Shown here piece by piece: positions 29,876-43,000 of a DNA stretch of 64,000 nucleotides. The notes under the pieces are model-generated. The model saw only the letters and a list, made by a program, of their open reading frames with translations, did no database searches and had not been told where the DNA came from. The stretch is from Hypericum androsaemum. Lineage: Eukaryota; Streptophyta; Magnoliopsida; Malpighiales; Hypericaceae. Each line of letters begins with the position of its first letter. Position 1 is the first letter of the stretch. The stretch lies in the NCBI GenBank assembly GCA_963995505.1, contig OZ023198.1, positions 10,283,141 to 10,347,140 on the forward strand, in the 5' to 3' direction. The position numbers were made by a program, and so were the translations under genes.

Positions 29876-31273
29876 TTAGTTGGACTTGATGTGTTGCTGA
29901 ACGACGTTCAGCCCTTCGCTTTCTTCGCCAAAATCCTGCAACAGAAGAAGCCTCTTAGCGACATCAACTAAAGCTGTTAAAGTAGCCAACGTATAATCCG
30001 ATAAAGAGGACAGCTACGTACCTTAACGACCACGCAGGAGCAGCCAATAACTTTCCGTGCCTTTCCCTCAGTATCAATCTTGCACAGCTGCAGCCAGACA
30101 TTTGCAGTTAGTTACAAGTTAAGGGCAAATTCTGTGCAACAATAGAAAGAACCATTGCACTTACTCCCTATGCTAGAGCGAAAACTGGTCGATAGGAAAC
30201 TCATACTCGATTCATTTCCAAAAGCCATGGACATTGAATTATTATTAATTCATCTTGCTTTTATCCAAATTATTGAACACAATTGCAGGACTATTACATT
30301 TCAGAAAAGAAATTAGTACATTTCAACTCTAGTCCCTTCTTACAGAATAAAAACTTCAGCTCATTCCTGAACATGTTAGAACAAACACTGCAATTCTACT
30401 AGCTTCCAAAGAATATAAACCGATCACAATCGTGCCAGCAACACTGAAACTAACAAGCTATATATTCTCTGATGCCAGAACGTCTTTTCGTCAAACATAG
30501 AATATCATAAGGTCCAACATAGAGCTCTTAGCTATTGCACTTATTACTCGTCAAGGCAGTAACGTTACAAAATCACTAGCAAAAGAAAAGACTACAAAAT
30601 GTGGCAGAATCATCAAGCCAGGCAGCAAAACTTACACCAGCCCACTCGCCAAGGGTCACTTTAGTGGGAACAGTTAAAAGGCTGACTCCATGGTCGGCAC
30701 ACAGTGCCTTGACCAACTTAACGTAGTCAGGGTTGTCGCAGTTATCGGCCAACACACAAAGCTGGGCAGCGTGCTTCTCAATAACCTTGGCACCCTCATG
30801 GAGGCCACGAATGAGACCGCCATGAGCCAACGACTTCTTCAGCACAAGCTGCAGTGCAGACATCAAGTCCATGGGCTCACCCAATGGCTGTGGCGCCGCT
30901 ACCTCAACTGGAATGGCAACCTCTTCCCTGTAATAAGTCGGAAAATGAAGAGAATCAAATGGCCACACGGCGAGAATTCCACAAAAATGATAACAACAAA
31001 GATGCTTTACAACTTTTAACATTTCGGGAACTAGATCGAACAGTTCAACAATTAAAAGATCCATCGATTCTTAGCTCCGGATTCACAAACCTGACCACAC
31101 TATACATACTAATCGTATCGCCATCAACTAAAGCTAATTTCACATGTGAAATCAAATAACTAAACCCTAGAAAATTGGCAAAATACAGATTAATCGAAGA
31201 ATAAAAAAACAGACGAAAACAGGCGATTCGGGGAAAAAGAGAAGATGGGTTTATATGGGTTTTACCCGGCCAT
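29876..31273 (-). CDS. RPS12: 40S ribosomal protein S12 (eS12)
   Basis: eS12 is a structural protein of the cytosolic small ribosomal subunit. Four exons: 31273-31266 (only ATGGCCGG), 30927-30636, 30087-30022 and 29935-29876. Phases agree and donors are GTAAAA, GTAAGT and GTACGT. The product of about 141 residues reads [40 protein letters not shown], the family core [20 protein letters not shown] and [15 protein letters not shown], then [18 protein letters not shown] and the classic end [12 protein letters not shown]. Length matches the family (about 140). The very short first exon puts the start in its own exon before a 338-nt intron, common in plant ribosomal protein genes. A partial duplicate of its 3' half lies at 4,252-5,165. 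Confidence 0.97.
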
Positions 31274-31389
31274 GGCCTCGTAGATGGAGATCGGAGGATT
31301 AGTGTCCAAAGACGGAGCCTTTACTTGGCTTTCTTAAACCCTTCAAAAACAAAATCAGAAGAAAAAAATGTAAATCCCAAAATAGATAA

Positions 31390-31584
31390 AAACCCTAGAC
31401 GGGAGAAGATGAAGGGGGCACGGCACCTGCGAGTCCTTGGGGAAAAGAAAGTTAGTGGTCGGCGTTTAGAAGGAAGACTGGGCTGGGTAAGTGTGGAAGA
31501 TAAAGCTCTCCTTCCTAAAACCCTAATTCCGGATTGGTATTTTTACCAGTTTAGCCCTAGAACTTGGGCTTCTTTTAATGGGCC
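31390..31584 (-). promoter_or_regulatory. Telo-box and site II motifs upstream of RPS12
   Basis: AAACCCTAG at 31,390-31,398 and AAACCCTAA at 31,518-31,526 are telo-boxes. TGGGCT at 31,565-31,570 and TGGGCC at 31,579-31,584 are site II elements. This pair is the known signature of plant ribosomal-protein and other growth-linked promoters (TCP and telo-box factors). A further AAACCCTAG lies in intron 1 at about 31,164. Positions relative to the start codon are about -115 to -310. Confidence 0.65.
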
Positions 31585-31599
31585 TGGATTTGGACGCTT

Positions 31600-34087
31600 T
31601 ACGTCCACCTGGAATCGCCACGTCCTGTTTTTGCTTCCACGTGGCCTGCCAGCTACAAATAGCTTGAAAAAGTAACAAAACGATACACATATTTTTATGA
31701 TTTATCATAAAACCCCTCGACCTTTGTCTAATCTCCTCTTCTTCCATGTGCTTAACTCGCCCACCAATGTTTGAAAGAAACCATCGTGTGCCTTAAAAAG
31801 TTGTGTTAACTACAAATAAATATATTGGAAGTAAGCTCAAAGCATGATACACGAATAAAGGTTCAAAGAGGAATACACCTCGGAGAACCGAAAGATTGGT
31901 ATACGGGATCCAGGAAGCTCTAAAAAGACGGAGAAAGAGTTTCAAAAACCCTGTAAAAATGGCTAATTAGAGAGAGGTCGAAGGTTATGGATGATAGGGA
32001 GTCATAACCATTTTTGACATTTGATTCCAATTCATACCTACTTCTTGTTTCCTCTAGAAATATATAGTAGTATCTAGATGGAAAAGACTAAGTTGCCCTC
32101 ATTGGCCTACAAGTAAATAAAATGATAACGACCTAAATATGCACAGGGGCCCAACACAAAAGAAAGATAACGGGCCGATGGACACTCAATCAAACCAAAC
32201 TACCGAACATCCACACCGGTACAAACGACGGCAACGATAACGAACGACCATTTCAACCATTTTATCCAAGCAGCACAACTTCGGCCTCCACTTCCCTGTA
32301 CAGTCACAAAATCCCCGATCCCAACCTCAATTCAGCTTGATAAGGTCTCAGATATTGGAAACTGAATTTTAGAGCTTCTTTGTTCTTCTTTGAGCTGATT
32401 CTCGAGGATGGGGACAATGTCAAGGCTTTCTTTAAGTAACTTGCACACGACGAGCTCGGTCTTCTTTTATTAATCGATTTTATCGTCACCAGGATTTGAA
32501 CCCTGATCACTCCCCATCCCACCCTTCGTTTATACCCTCAGAGCAAGTATTTTTTGGTGAGGAACTCGGTCTTAATGCGGTGCTCTCGGTCTCGGAGAAC
32601 ATGTGACCGCCGGGGAAAGCATTGGTAGGGCTCGAGTTTGCTTGGACTTGGGCTTGGTGGACAAAAAGCTCGGTCTTGATGCGGTGCTCGTGGTTTTACT
32701 AGGAACTGGGCTTGTTTGACGTGGTCACGTGGATGATTTGTGGATGTTCATTAGTAATCAACGGGGGTTCAGCACTTAGAAGACGAGGATTATACCAAGG
32801 TTAAAGATGAAGGGGCATTATGATAGAGTACAAAAATATTGGTATTGTGTTGTTATTTTTTCAAAAAGCCACATCGTCATCATGAATTGGAGTTGGCAGT
32901 CCACGTGGAAGCGAAAACATGACGTGGCAATTCGAGACGGACAGGCGGCACAGCCCGGGGCATGATAAAATTTCAAATAACTTGTACATGTTTAATGCAT
33001 TTAAACCAAATAGACTGAATACAGAAATCGTGATACCATAAAGTAATAAATTACACTTTTCCAAAAAAAAATTGGTTAACACAAAAGTTTCTTGGCCACT
33101 CGCAGTCGCTTGCGCGTGTCGATACTAGGGAAGATCACTCACTAACGGAACGGCCCAGATTTATCACCCGCGGAGAGGGAGCGGGAAGTGATGGGATTAG
33201 AGTGGCATATGATGTAATTAAGGAGGGCATAAAAGGGTAAAGAAGGAAAGATGCCACATTTGATTTCTCTTAGACCACACACAATGGTGGCTTTGTGGGT
33301 GGAGAGTCAAGTAAGAGGACACAATTTTTTTAATAAAAAAAGATAAACTAAAATCATGCCCCTGCCTCGATCGCGTACATGGCCTGTCAGCCGACTCTGA
33401 CAAGCAGCTCGGGGTTAACTAATATAATAATTTTTTTTTTGCTTTTTCAATATAATCTGGTAACACCTGGCACTATGTTATTCCACAAAAATATGAAAGT
33501 TCATATATTTTTTTTCTCTATAAATTAAGCATAATATTTTCAATTAGTATAGAAACTAATTTTTTAATTCTCTATAAAAATTCGTATCATGTGTATAGAT
33601 GAAAAAAAATTAATTATTTATTTAATGACATGAGTTGGACTAGTCACCACTATGAGTAAAAATAAATTAATTGGAATATTTAATTTAGTTATTTTATACG
33701 TGAATGAAAAAAATTAATTGTTTATTTCGTTTTAACGGATAGTCTTACTCCCGAAGTAACTACACCCGGTACCACCACCCACCTCCCTATCCAATTGACA
33801 TTAATATTTATTTAACCCTCGGCTCTTATTTCCTCTACGACCGCTCCTACCGGTATTCCCTCTCCAAGTATTTTTACAAATAAAATATTTCTCCCTTAAC
33901 CGGCGACAGAATTATAGTACAAAAATATTAATTCATAATTAAGGGAAGTCAAGGCTAATTAATCATCACTGTTAAGGGTAAATTTAATGGAGCGAAAGTT
34001 TAACTTTTAAGGTAACTTTCTAATTGGGATATTATTAAAGCGGACAAATTTATAGGGTTTTTTTGGGAAAGAAAATTGATGGGTAGA
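31600..34087. other. Intergenic, no intact gene
   Basis: No convincing gene. A segment GCCACGTCCTGTTTTTGCTTCCACGTGG at about 31,617 recurs in inverted orientation at about 32,898. A short direct repeat (CTCGGTCTTRATGCGGTGCTC) is at about 32,565 and 32,668. On the minus strand near 32,490 GGTTCAAATCC resembles a tRNA/SINE B-box. The rest is AT-rich. Confidence 0.45.
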
Positions 34088-34095
34088 AAAAATAC

Positions 34096-34648
34096 TAGGG
34101 ATGGCAATGGGCAGGATCCGGGTAGGATCTATAGGACCCAGATCCTTACCCTCTTTTTGAATGGTGGATCCAGATCTTTACCCTTATTCTCTTTAGAAAA
34201 AAGGATTCGGGCAGGACTTGGGTCTCCAAAAACCGGACAAGATCAGGGCGACCCGCGGGTCTGTGTTTTTATTTTAAATATTTAATTTTAAAAAATTAAA
34301 TTATTTTTTGATAATTTCCAAATAGTAATAGGATATTTTTATTCATTAAATAAATCAATACAAATAAACCAAACAAACAAATTCAAAAAAATTGAAGTCG
34401 GGTAAGTTAAAATTGAGAATTTGGTATTATGTCTAATAATTAATATACATATATATTATTTTAATATTAATTAAAAAAAATTCGGGTAGGATCAGGGCAG
34501 GATCCTATAGATCCATATCCTTATCCTTTTAAAATATCAGGATTCAGGCAGGATCAGAGTCTAGACCCGGTCAAAGTCAACGGATCTTAGACCCTTCGGG
34601 TCTGGATCAGGGTAGACCCTCAGGATAAAGGTCTAATTGCCATCCCTA
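34096..34648. mobile_element. hAT-type MITE, 553 bp
   Basis: The ends TAGGGATGGCAAT and ATTGCCATCCCTA are perfect inverted repeats. Flanks are AAAAATAC (34,088-34,095) and AAAAATGC (34,649-34,656), an 8-bp target duplication with one mismatch, as for hAT elements. Subterminal GGATCC/GATCCTGC-type repeats appear at both ends (CAGGATCCGGGTAGGATCTA, GGGTAGGATCAGGGCAGGAT). No transposase. Confidence 0.85.
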
Positions 34649-34659
34649 AAAAATGCGTA

Positions 34660-35780
34660 CCGAAAAAGCAATGTCGTGTTTTTGTTATTTTCCAAGAATA
34701 ACATCTTGTTATAATTGTTCTAACTTTTATTTTAATTAACAATATATATTTTAAATCTTTTCAGGGATTAGGTTCAATTTAATAATTTAATACTACCCGG
34801 AAACAAACAAGATTTTTTAAACCAAGGACATTTAGCTAACGATTCAAAGAGTGTACTAATTCAAGGAGGTTTAAGTTCAAGCCTTACTAATTATAATTAT
34901 ATTGTAAAAAATTACTTTAAAAAATAAGATTTTTCAAGAAAAAATTAGACAATTTACGAGTTAAATAGCTCATCAAAATATGTGTTTTGTTTAGGGTATT
35001 TCAGGTATGAATCACGAGCGAAAGTAAAGTGTAGAGACTAGAACATGTATTTGTTAAAATATTATATTTTATCTTTTTATCTAGTAACAATCCCGTTTAG
35101 AAACAATGTAATATTACGAAGCGAAGTAATTTTATTAACTAACATATTTGGGACGTGAAAATTATAAGAGCAAATTGCCTTCAGATATTTTGCTAAATTC
35201 AATTTTAATAATAATAAATCTGAATTTGAATGAGACAAATATATCTTTCTCAAAAAAGTTGAATTAGACAAATATATAAAAAAGTGCATCATGGGTTGGC
35301 GATGCTAGGAAATGACAAGCCGTTGTCTTGAACATTGAAAATTGAAAAAACCAATTCCTCAGATATTTTGTTTGTGCATTATGTCCTCTCACCACCCACC
35401 CACCCACACAGAGGGAGAGCGACCCAGAGAGAGCGCAAATCAAAGCAAAAGTAAAAAGTACATTCCAAAAAATATTAAAATACCGAAAATTAAAGAAAAA
35501 AGACACTGAAAAAAGAAAACAAGGAAATAAATTTACTTGGTTTAGTTTAAACTTTAAACTATCTGAATATACAAACATTTTATACAAGTTCAACTCAGAC
35601 AAAACTTTTTAATAAATGACGATATTATTAAAATAAATATTTAATATTTCTGTCAAACAAAATTAAAACTTCTAAATATTTTTATTAAATTAGAATAATG
35701 AAAAAAATGAGCACGTGACACATTTCTGACTTCTCCCATACCTTCACTCCCAAGTGAAGTGAGCTTGTGAAATCATCAGA
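34660..35780. other. AT-rich intergenic region before IQD31
   Basis: No gene seen. Short CACCCACC repeats near 35,390-35,406. The last part is probably IQD31 promoter. Confidence 0.5.
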
Positions 35781-35793
35781 CCAAATACCTACT

Positions 35794-36393
35794 CCCTCTC
35801 TCTCTCTCTCCCTCTCTCTCTCTCCCTCTCTCTCTCATGGTACCCAGTTTCTCTCTCTATCCTGGTTGTTACATTGGGTCACCATTTTTTTAGTACATGG
35901 AAGAGGAACAAATTGAAAAGATTGAGTCTTTACATTTTCCTGGTGGTTTCAACTTTAGCTGACATGTGGTGTGGTTGATGCAGGAATCTTAGGTTTAGGT
36001 TTTTGGGTGGCTCTTTGAGTGCCTGCATTTTCCTCAGGTGGGTTCGCAGATCTGACCTCAAGCTTAAAGCTCGAGTTTTTCCCTTTTGTATTCGAATTCG
36101 GCTTAATTTGCCTTCTGGGTTTTGTTGTTTGTGTATAGTTTGATCAGATCTAGTAGGGGTACTGGGTTTTTTTACTAATTTCTCTTGCTTGGTCTCTCTT
36201 TGGCTTTGGTTATAGTTTCTTATTTTTGCTAAATTAGTGAAGCAAGTTGTTGTTTTTGAAGCATTGTGGGAAGAAATTAGCTCCCTTTAGAAGTAAAGGT
36301 GCTTGCTTGAACCATTGTGGTTGCACTTTTTTGTGTTTTAAGATAATGCTGATGAAGGGTCTAATGCAAGTCATGATTTTGGTGGTCTTACAG
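35794..36393 (+). promoter_or_regulatory. IQD31 leader: (CT)n tract and probable 5' UTR intron
   Basis: A long CT-rich tract at 35,794-35,836, typical of plant core promoters and leaders, precedes a probable non-coding exon. A donor (CCTCAG|GTGGGT) near 36,037 and an acceptor (TCTTACAG) ending at 36,393 would remove a T-rich leader intron before the ATG at 36,436. Inferred from motifs only. Confidence 0.55.
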
Positions 36394-36435
36394 GGTCTTT
36401 AGTTGCTTGCACCTGCTGCGCGTGCTTCTCCAAGT

Positions 36436-39400
36436 ATGGGTAAATCTCCTGCGAAATGGGTCAAGACTATCCTCTTCGGGAAGAAGTCCTCCAAATCGCA
36501 GCATGCCAAAGGAAGAGGGGTAATTCTTAAACATGAAATGTGCACTGCCTTTAATACCTTTGTTTGGGGCATTGAGCCTGTGGGAATTTTGATTTGAATT
36601 GCATTGATCCTATGAAAATGGAAAATCAAAATCTAACTGAAGCTATAGGATGTCATCTAGTTCAGTATACCAGATCTGCCGATACACCCCAATTCCTTTC
36701 GCTGCCACTGTTTAAGTTGAACAAATTTGAAGTCAGCAATTTGGCATTTGCTCTGAGTTGATTTGTACATTCAACTTTCACTCTATGCTGTATTGCTGGC
36801 ACATTTTAGTTGGTTGTCTTGCTGTTTTTGCATCACTATCAAGTTTGAGCATAATGTTCCACCCGGAAGATAAATGTTGCTTAATGTCTACAACTCGAGA
36901 TTTTGTCTCACGGTGCTAATTTTGTTGTTGCACAAGCCTAAAAGGATGTTGACAAAACCTGATGCTTTTGTTCAGAAAACTGGTAACGAGAATGAAGTAC
37001 TGGTTTCTACTAAGGCAAAGGATGCTGAGTTGGTTTCTGCTGAACCTGTGATTTCACACCCAACGCTGAATGCTATTGTTAGAAATGAACGGAGTTTGGA
37101 TGTGGAAAACAAGGAAAACTCGAACTTGTCATGTGACGGGGGCATAGTGTTAACAGAAAATCAGAATTCAAATGCGCAAGGATCTGTGGCTCGTGATGGT
37201 CCACCAGATCTTGAGACACAGAGGTTAGAAGAAGCTGCAACAATGGTCCAAGCTTCTTTCAGGGGTTACTTGGTATGTAGTTGCTTAAGAGCAGCACTCT
37301 TTTAAAGATATGGCTATTTTCTTTATATTCCTACTCACTTCTTTTACTTTTATAAACCTGAAGTTGCAATGCTTATGTTTGGCAATTGTTAATCACACCC
37401 AGCGATTAGAAATTTTACAATGTTTGGCTTATTATTGAAGGCTCGTAGGGCATTCCGTGCACTCAAAGGGATTATAAGGCTTCAGGCACTCATCAGAGGG
37501 CATCTGGTTAGGAGACAAGCTGTTGCGACTTTGTGTGGCATGCTTGGAATTGTCAAGTTGCAGGCCATAGCTCGAGGAAGGAAGGCTAGAAGTTCAGAGG
37601 TGGCGTATGAGGTCTACCAAAAGATCAGCTTAACAAAGCTTCAGGTAATTCCCCAAGCATTGACTTGTATAGTTGATTAATCTAACAGCAGTTAGCCTTG
37701 CTGATCTTCCTTTTCATAGCAAGGCACTTCTCATGATGATTAATCAGGTGTCGTATTGGTTTAAAACTGTCGATTGTAGAGATAGCAATGCTCTAACAGC
37801 ATGCATCTGACCTTTTGTTTCGCTAACTTTAATATAAATTTGGTTCTAAAGCAATTTACTATTGTGTCAAAATTTCAACTTGCAATTACAGCTTGTTTAT
37901 TTTATTCTCGATGTGTTTTTCTAAGTGCTTCGACTGAGTTTTTACCTTAAACCATTTGTTTCCTCTCAGGGAAGCAAGCAGGCTGATCTGACTCGAGTCA
38001 AAATTACTGTTCAAATTGCAAAGCTCACCTCCAGCGTCTATGTTCGCAAGGTATGAATTATCAGGTTTCACGTTTTCCAAAGAACATGCCTTGTCTTTTG
38101 TTTAAGTTGTGATCCCCACAATGGTAGGAGGTTGGATAGAAACATGTTAAGTGCTAGTTGTTGGTTCTATTTCAGGTTTTGCCATTTGCAATCTCTTAAC
38201 TGCAACTGGTACTCTGACATGTATTTGGCACCATAATAAGCTTTGAATCTCAGAATTTCTGTTTGGTTTATCTCACTATGGACTGTTCTTTTTAGTTGAA
38301 GCAGACGAATTTTAAGTTTTCACACTCTTTTGTTTGCTCAAGTAATCACATGTATGTAATTCTACTCGCGACATGTAATTTAGTTCAGCTTCTACTTCTC
38401 AAAACAATTGTATGTAATTTAGTTCAACTTCCAATGTAAATTCAATGGATGAGTTTTAACTTTTCGTTTTCATTTGGTTTTTCCAGCTTCTTGGCCCATC
38501 ACCTACTTTTATGCCTTTGCGAATCTGTTATGATCCCATAGAACCGAATTCTGTCCCAAGCTGGTTAGATCGCTGGTCTGTATCCCGTTTCTGGAAACCG
38601 ATTCCCCAACCAAAGAGAATCCCTCTCTCAAAACTGCAGAAGAAGCATGCTACTGGTCAGGTGGTGGAAGCTGAGGTTAGCAGGCCAAAACGCAGTGTCC
38701 GGAGGATCCCTTCTGCTAATGTGGATAATAACTCGGTGCAGACCTCTGAACACGAGAAGCCCAAGCGTAACCTCAGAAAAGTCTCGACGCATATCAATGA
38801 AACTCTGCAGGAAAATCCTCAGCAGGAGCTTGAAAAGGTGAAACGTAGTTTGAGAAAGGTTCACAACCCTACCCTGGAAATTTCCGTCCAGCAGCCAGAG
38901 GTTGAAACCGAGAAGCCAAAGCAAAACGTAGAAAAGGTGCCAAGCATTATGAGCCATAATGTTTTGATACAGGGATCAAGTAATTCAAGTGAGAAGATGA
39001 ACACAGAAGCTGCTTTGATGGTGCCGAAACTATCTGATTCGATGGAGGCCGAGACTGTTTCAGTACCATCTGAAGTTCTGGAGCCAGCCCCTGTGACATC
39101 AGAAATCAATGAGGCATCAGAAGTACTGCAAGATGAGCCGGAAGTGGTGGAACCAAAACCTTCACTGGTGGATAATGACAGCGGCGAGAACAACGCTAAT
39201 GGAAATGGGGAATTGAACCTCAAGGAGGAGCCGACAAGCAACGGAGGTCATAAATCAGGAAGGAAAACACCTAGCCTGGTAAAGCAAGAACGGCCGGACA
39301 ATGGATCGCAGAGCAGTCTGGTGGTCCCTAGCTATATGGCTGCTACTGAATCTGCCAAAGCAAAGCTGAGAGCGCAAGGTTCTCCAAGGTTAAGCCAAGA

Positions 39401-39689
39401 GAGTTCTGAAAAAACTAATCCAAGTCGTCGCCACTCTCTCCCTTCTTCGGCTAATGGCAAAGTCAGTTCTCAGTCACCAAGGACACAGAGATCAGGATCT
39501 GGAGGCAAAGCAGGCAATAAAACTGACAAGTCTCTTCTATCCTCGAGAGACGGAAATGGTACATCTCAGAATCTTGTATTCGTGCTCTCTCCTTTCATCT
39601 TCTCTGTTTAGTTTGCTGCCTTGTCTTATCAGTCCGTAATGTTGGCCGGTTTTGCAGCTAAGGGAGCTCAGGCGGAATGGAAAAGGTGA
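36436..39689 (+). CDS. IQD31: IQ-domain protein 31-like, calmodulin-binding scaffold
   Basis: Exons 36436-36519, 36937-37272, 37441-37644, 37970-38050, 38487-39558 and 39658-39689 join in phase to 602 residues. IQD proteins bind calmodulin and associate with microtubules or membranes. It starts MGKSPAKWVKTILFGKKSSK, close to remembered IQD31. The IQ67 domain is at about residues 127-193: AATMVQASFRGYL|ARRAF, IIRLQALIRGHLVRRQAV, GIVKLQAIARGRKAR. The intron inside the first IQ motif (YL|AR) is at the family's conserved place. Further on: LRICYDPIEPNS..WLDRWS, RFWKPIPQPK, charged KPKRNLRKV repeats, DUF4005-like SYMAATESAKAKLRAQGSPR and RRHSLPSS. It ends AQAEWKR. The ATG at 36436 is preferred because MGKSP is the family start. 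Confidence 0.93.
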
Positions 39690-40095
39690 GCCGATTGCCG
39701 GGTATAATGTACGTTTGTAAGAGGAGTTCTATCTGGTGTCCCTTTGTACTTCTTTTCTACCTAAGGTTCAAAGATTGTGCTTGGAAACTGAGAACGTTAC
39801 CGTTCGCCGGAGTGTGCTGGCTCTGTGTTGATCTACCTTTCTTATTGAGTGGTTCTGAGTGAATGTACATCATAGGTTTTTTTAATTTTCAACTTTAAAT
39901 CACAGTTGACTGTTTTCTTCGTTTGGATTTAACATGCTTCTGTCTGTTCATAATGAAGTTTCTTGCCTGTGTCCTTTCAATCATCTACTGTACCCAAATT
40001 TACGAGTCTTGTTCATACGTATGCAATAGTGAAAGAAAATAAAAATACAACTCGGGTACCTGAGAGTCTCAAAATATCTTACAGTATGTCTAGCT

Positions 40096-43000
40096 CTACG
40101 AGGGACGGTGTCGTCGAGAAGTAGTTCGAATCGGACCGATCAGACTGGGATCGATCACAACGCCAGTGACAGCTCCGGACCTCCGGCCTAAGGTGGCTCG
40201 GCGTGCAGATGGAGTAGTAACCATCGGTGGGACATGAGGTGGCAATGGCATTTCAGCGGAGTGGCCGGAGATGCAGAGGGAGCCGGAGTCGTCTTGCTCC
40301 CAGAACACTTCGACCATAACACCTCTGGGATTCTCTTCAGATTCTGTCCCAGGAATCCCTACGAATCTTGCTCCTACCGGCACCTGCATTTGAAACAAAG
40401 CGGATGAAGTCACAGGGTACTTTCATTAATAGAAAGCAGCATAGGAATTGTGCTGACCTGAACTGCGTTGCCGGACGCCAGTGTGAGAGTTTCTAGCCTG
40501 CCTTCCGCTGTGGCGGATTCTAGCTCGGCCTGCCTAGCGATATTCAAGAAGACTTCTTCGAGGGTTGCGAGGCCAAGTTGAATGTCTGATATGCCATATT
40601 CTTTCTCCCTATCTTCGAGCTCCGCAAAGAAGTCCTGTTCGTCGAGGCGTCAATAGCAAAAAGAATGAGAACGGAATATGTATAGAGCAAACAAAATCAA
40701 GGTCACTGTGCCTGCTTCTGTGACAAACATTTCTTGCGGTACGAAGTTGTTATCGCAGAATAAAGGCGTCGATGCTCGAGTTGCTTACCGTCAAGAGCTG
40801 CTCTTTATCACGAGGAATGACGAACGTCAGGAAAGATTTCGTCTCTTCTAGTGGAACCACATCCAAACGCTGTCCAAAAGAGAGCCTGGTCAGAAGGTGA
40901 TGCTCAGAAACAAATCTAATGCCAACTTGTGGCTGGATCATTGAGCGTACATTTTTGAAGAACTGCTTCACTGGCTCGTGCTGAACGGCAGGATTGTTGG
41001 GAGGGCTTCGTCCATCTCGGACATCAGCAAAGCTGACATTCGTTACAAAACCTGTACCAAACTTTGACTTCAATCTAATTGAAGTTCCAATGCATCGCAG
41101 CATACCCTTGGCCATAATTCCTATGCGATCGCTCAGAACATCAGCTTCTTCCATCGAATGCGTTGTCAAGATAATGGCACGGCCTTTTTTCGCATTTTGT
41201 ATTATATCCCAAACATGCCTCCTTGATATTGGATCCATACCAGTTGTCTGTTAATTAACAGAAACAAGAACGTATTATGTTGCTGAAAAAGAGAAACAAA
41301 TGCAATGATTCAGAGATTGTGGTCTCCATACCGGCTCATCTAGAATGACCAATTTTGGATCACCGATTAGGGAAATTGCAACACTAAGGCGGCGCTTCAT
41401 GCCCCCGCTGTAACTTCTGGTTCTCACTTTGGCTGCATCACTTAGTTTCACCTCTGCTAATGACTCCTCAGCAACCTTACAAACAACACAATGGTCTGAT
41501 AAGTTTTTACTGTTGGTCAACCAAAACTTTCTAGCTTAAGTTGACATTTTAGTTTGCACATACATACCTGCTTGATAGATGATGGGGGCAGGCCTTTTAT
41601 GCTAGCGAAAAGGTGAAGGTGTTCTTGACCGGACAATGCATCCCATAGGATGTCAAACTGTTAAACGATAAAAAAGTTAGTACGAGCACCATGCCACCGA
41701 GTATCAATCAATATGCAAAGATCATCAGAGACAACAAAAGTTGCACGAAGACACCCGCAAACGTTTACCTCCGACCATGAACATGTCCATGCACCAAAAT
41801 CCATTTGCATTTACAAAAGGCAAAATAGTACATGCAAGTCCGAACGACTGACACAAAGACACGTGTAGAAAGAAAAAAATTGGAAAGAAATCAACCTGAG
41901 GACAAACTCCAACGAGTCTTCGAATGTTTGACATGCCAACAGAGCTCCGGATGGAATATCCATAGATCAAAGCTGTTAACGTAATAGTATGGTCTTGGTA
42001 AAATTTTCAGATGCTAATTGATCAATGTGAAAGGAAAGAGTAGATTACCATCGCCACTTGTTGCTGGTGTTACACCAGTCAAACAATTGATTGCTGTAGT
42101 TTTCCCGGCGCCATTGGGTCCAAGCAAACAAAATAGTTGATCTCGCGGGAAGTTTATCCATAAGCCCTGAAGGTCATGTAAACAAGATAAACAAAAAACA
42201 AAAAAGATGAAGAGAACACCATTTGTCTACTTATGGTAAGGTGGAATGTATTTAGTACCTTGAGTGCATGATAAGGTGGATTTCTCTTGCAATTAAAGCA
42301 CCCCCGTTTCTTAGTCCCAGCATAAGTCTTTATGAGTCCACGTATTTGGACGGCAATATTTGCATCCACCGAGCCTCTATGTGCATCCTCTTTAACAGTG
42401 CTTTCTTCGTCAAGGACATCTTCGTCGTCTGGAGTAATATGCTCCACCTGTGGAACTGAACCTATGCAGCTACAAATCCCTCCCTCTGAAAATGAGAAAG
42501 AAAATGTTGAAGAACTTGGCTAGTAGTCACAGCTGCAAACCATTTTACAAGAATTAAATTACCTTTAACACGGCTCCCGCCTTTCCCTGTCCAATATCCC
42601 GGCTCTAAGAAGTAGAATACGGATTTTCTCACACCGTAAGCATTTGGAATGATATTATCGAAGTATATCGCCAGAAGAAACCAGACACCAAAAGTGGCTA
42701 GGAGCCATATGTAAATATCATTCTGCCAAGAGCACAAAAAGAAAATAATTGGTGATGGAAAATGTTATATTTTAGCATTGGAAAAAAAGGAAATAATAAC
42801 AAGGTAATTGCAATATTTTTAATTTAAGAATATAAACACTTTTTTTAACTCAACATATTTTCGCATATGTTTTTTGTCTGTCCTTTTCTGGGAAAGCTTT
42901 GAGCTCACATACAATTGTGATGTAGCAGTACTTTTCATCTTTGACACACTTTGTCCTCCCGCTCCAGCTAATCCCAGTATCTTCAGGAGTGGCAGTTGCA

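Noticed and set aside
32470..32530. tRNA or SINE on the minus strand (GGTTCAAATCC B-box)
   Set aside because: No acceptor stem, no clear A-box at the right distance, no poly(A)/TSD.
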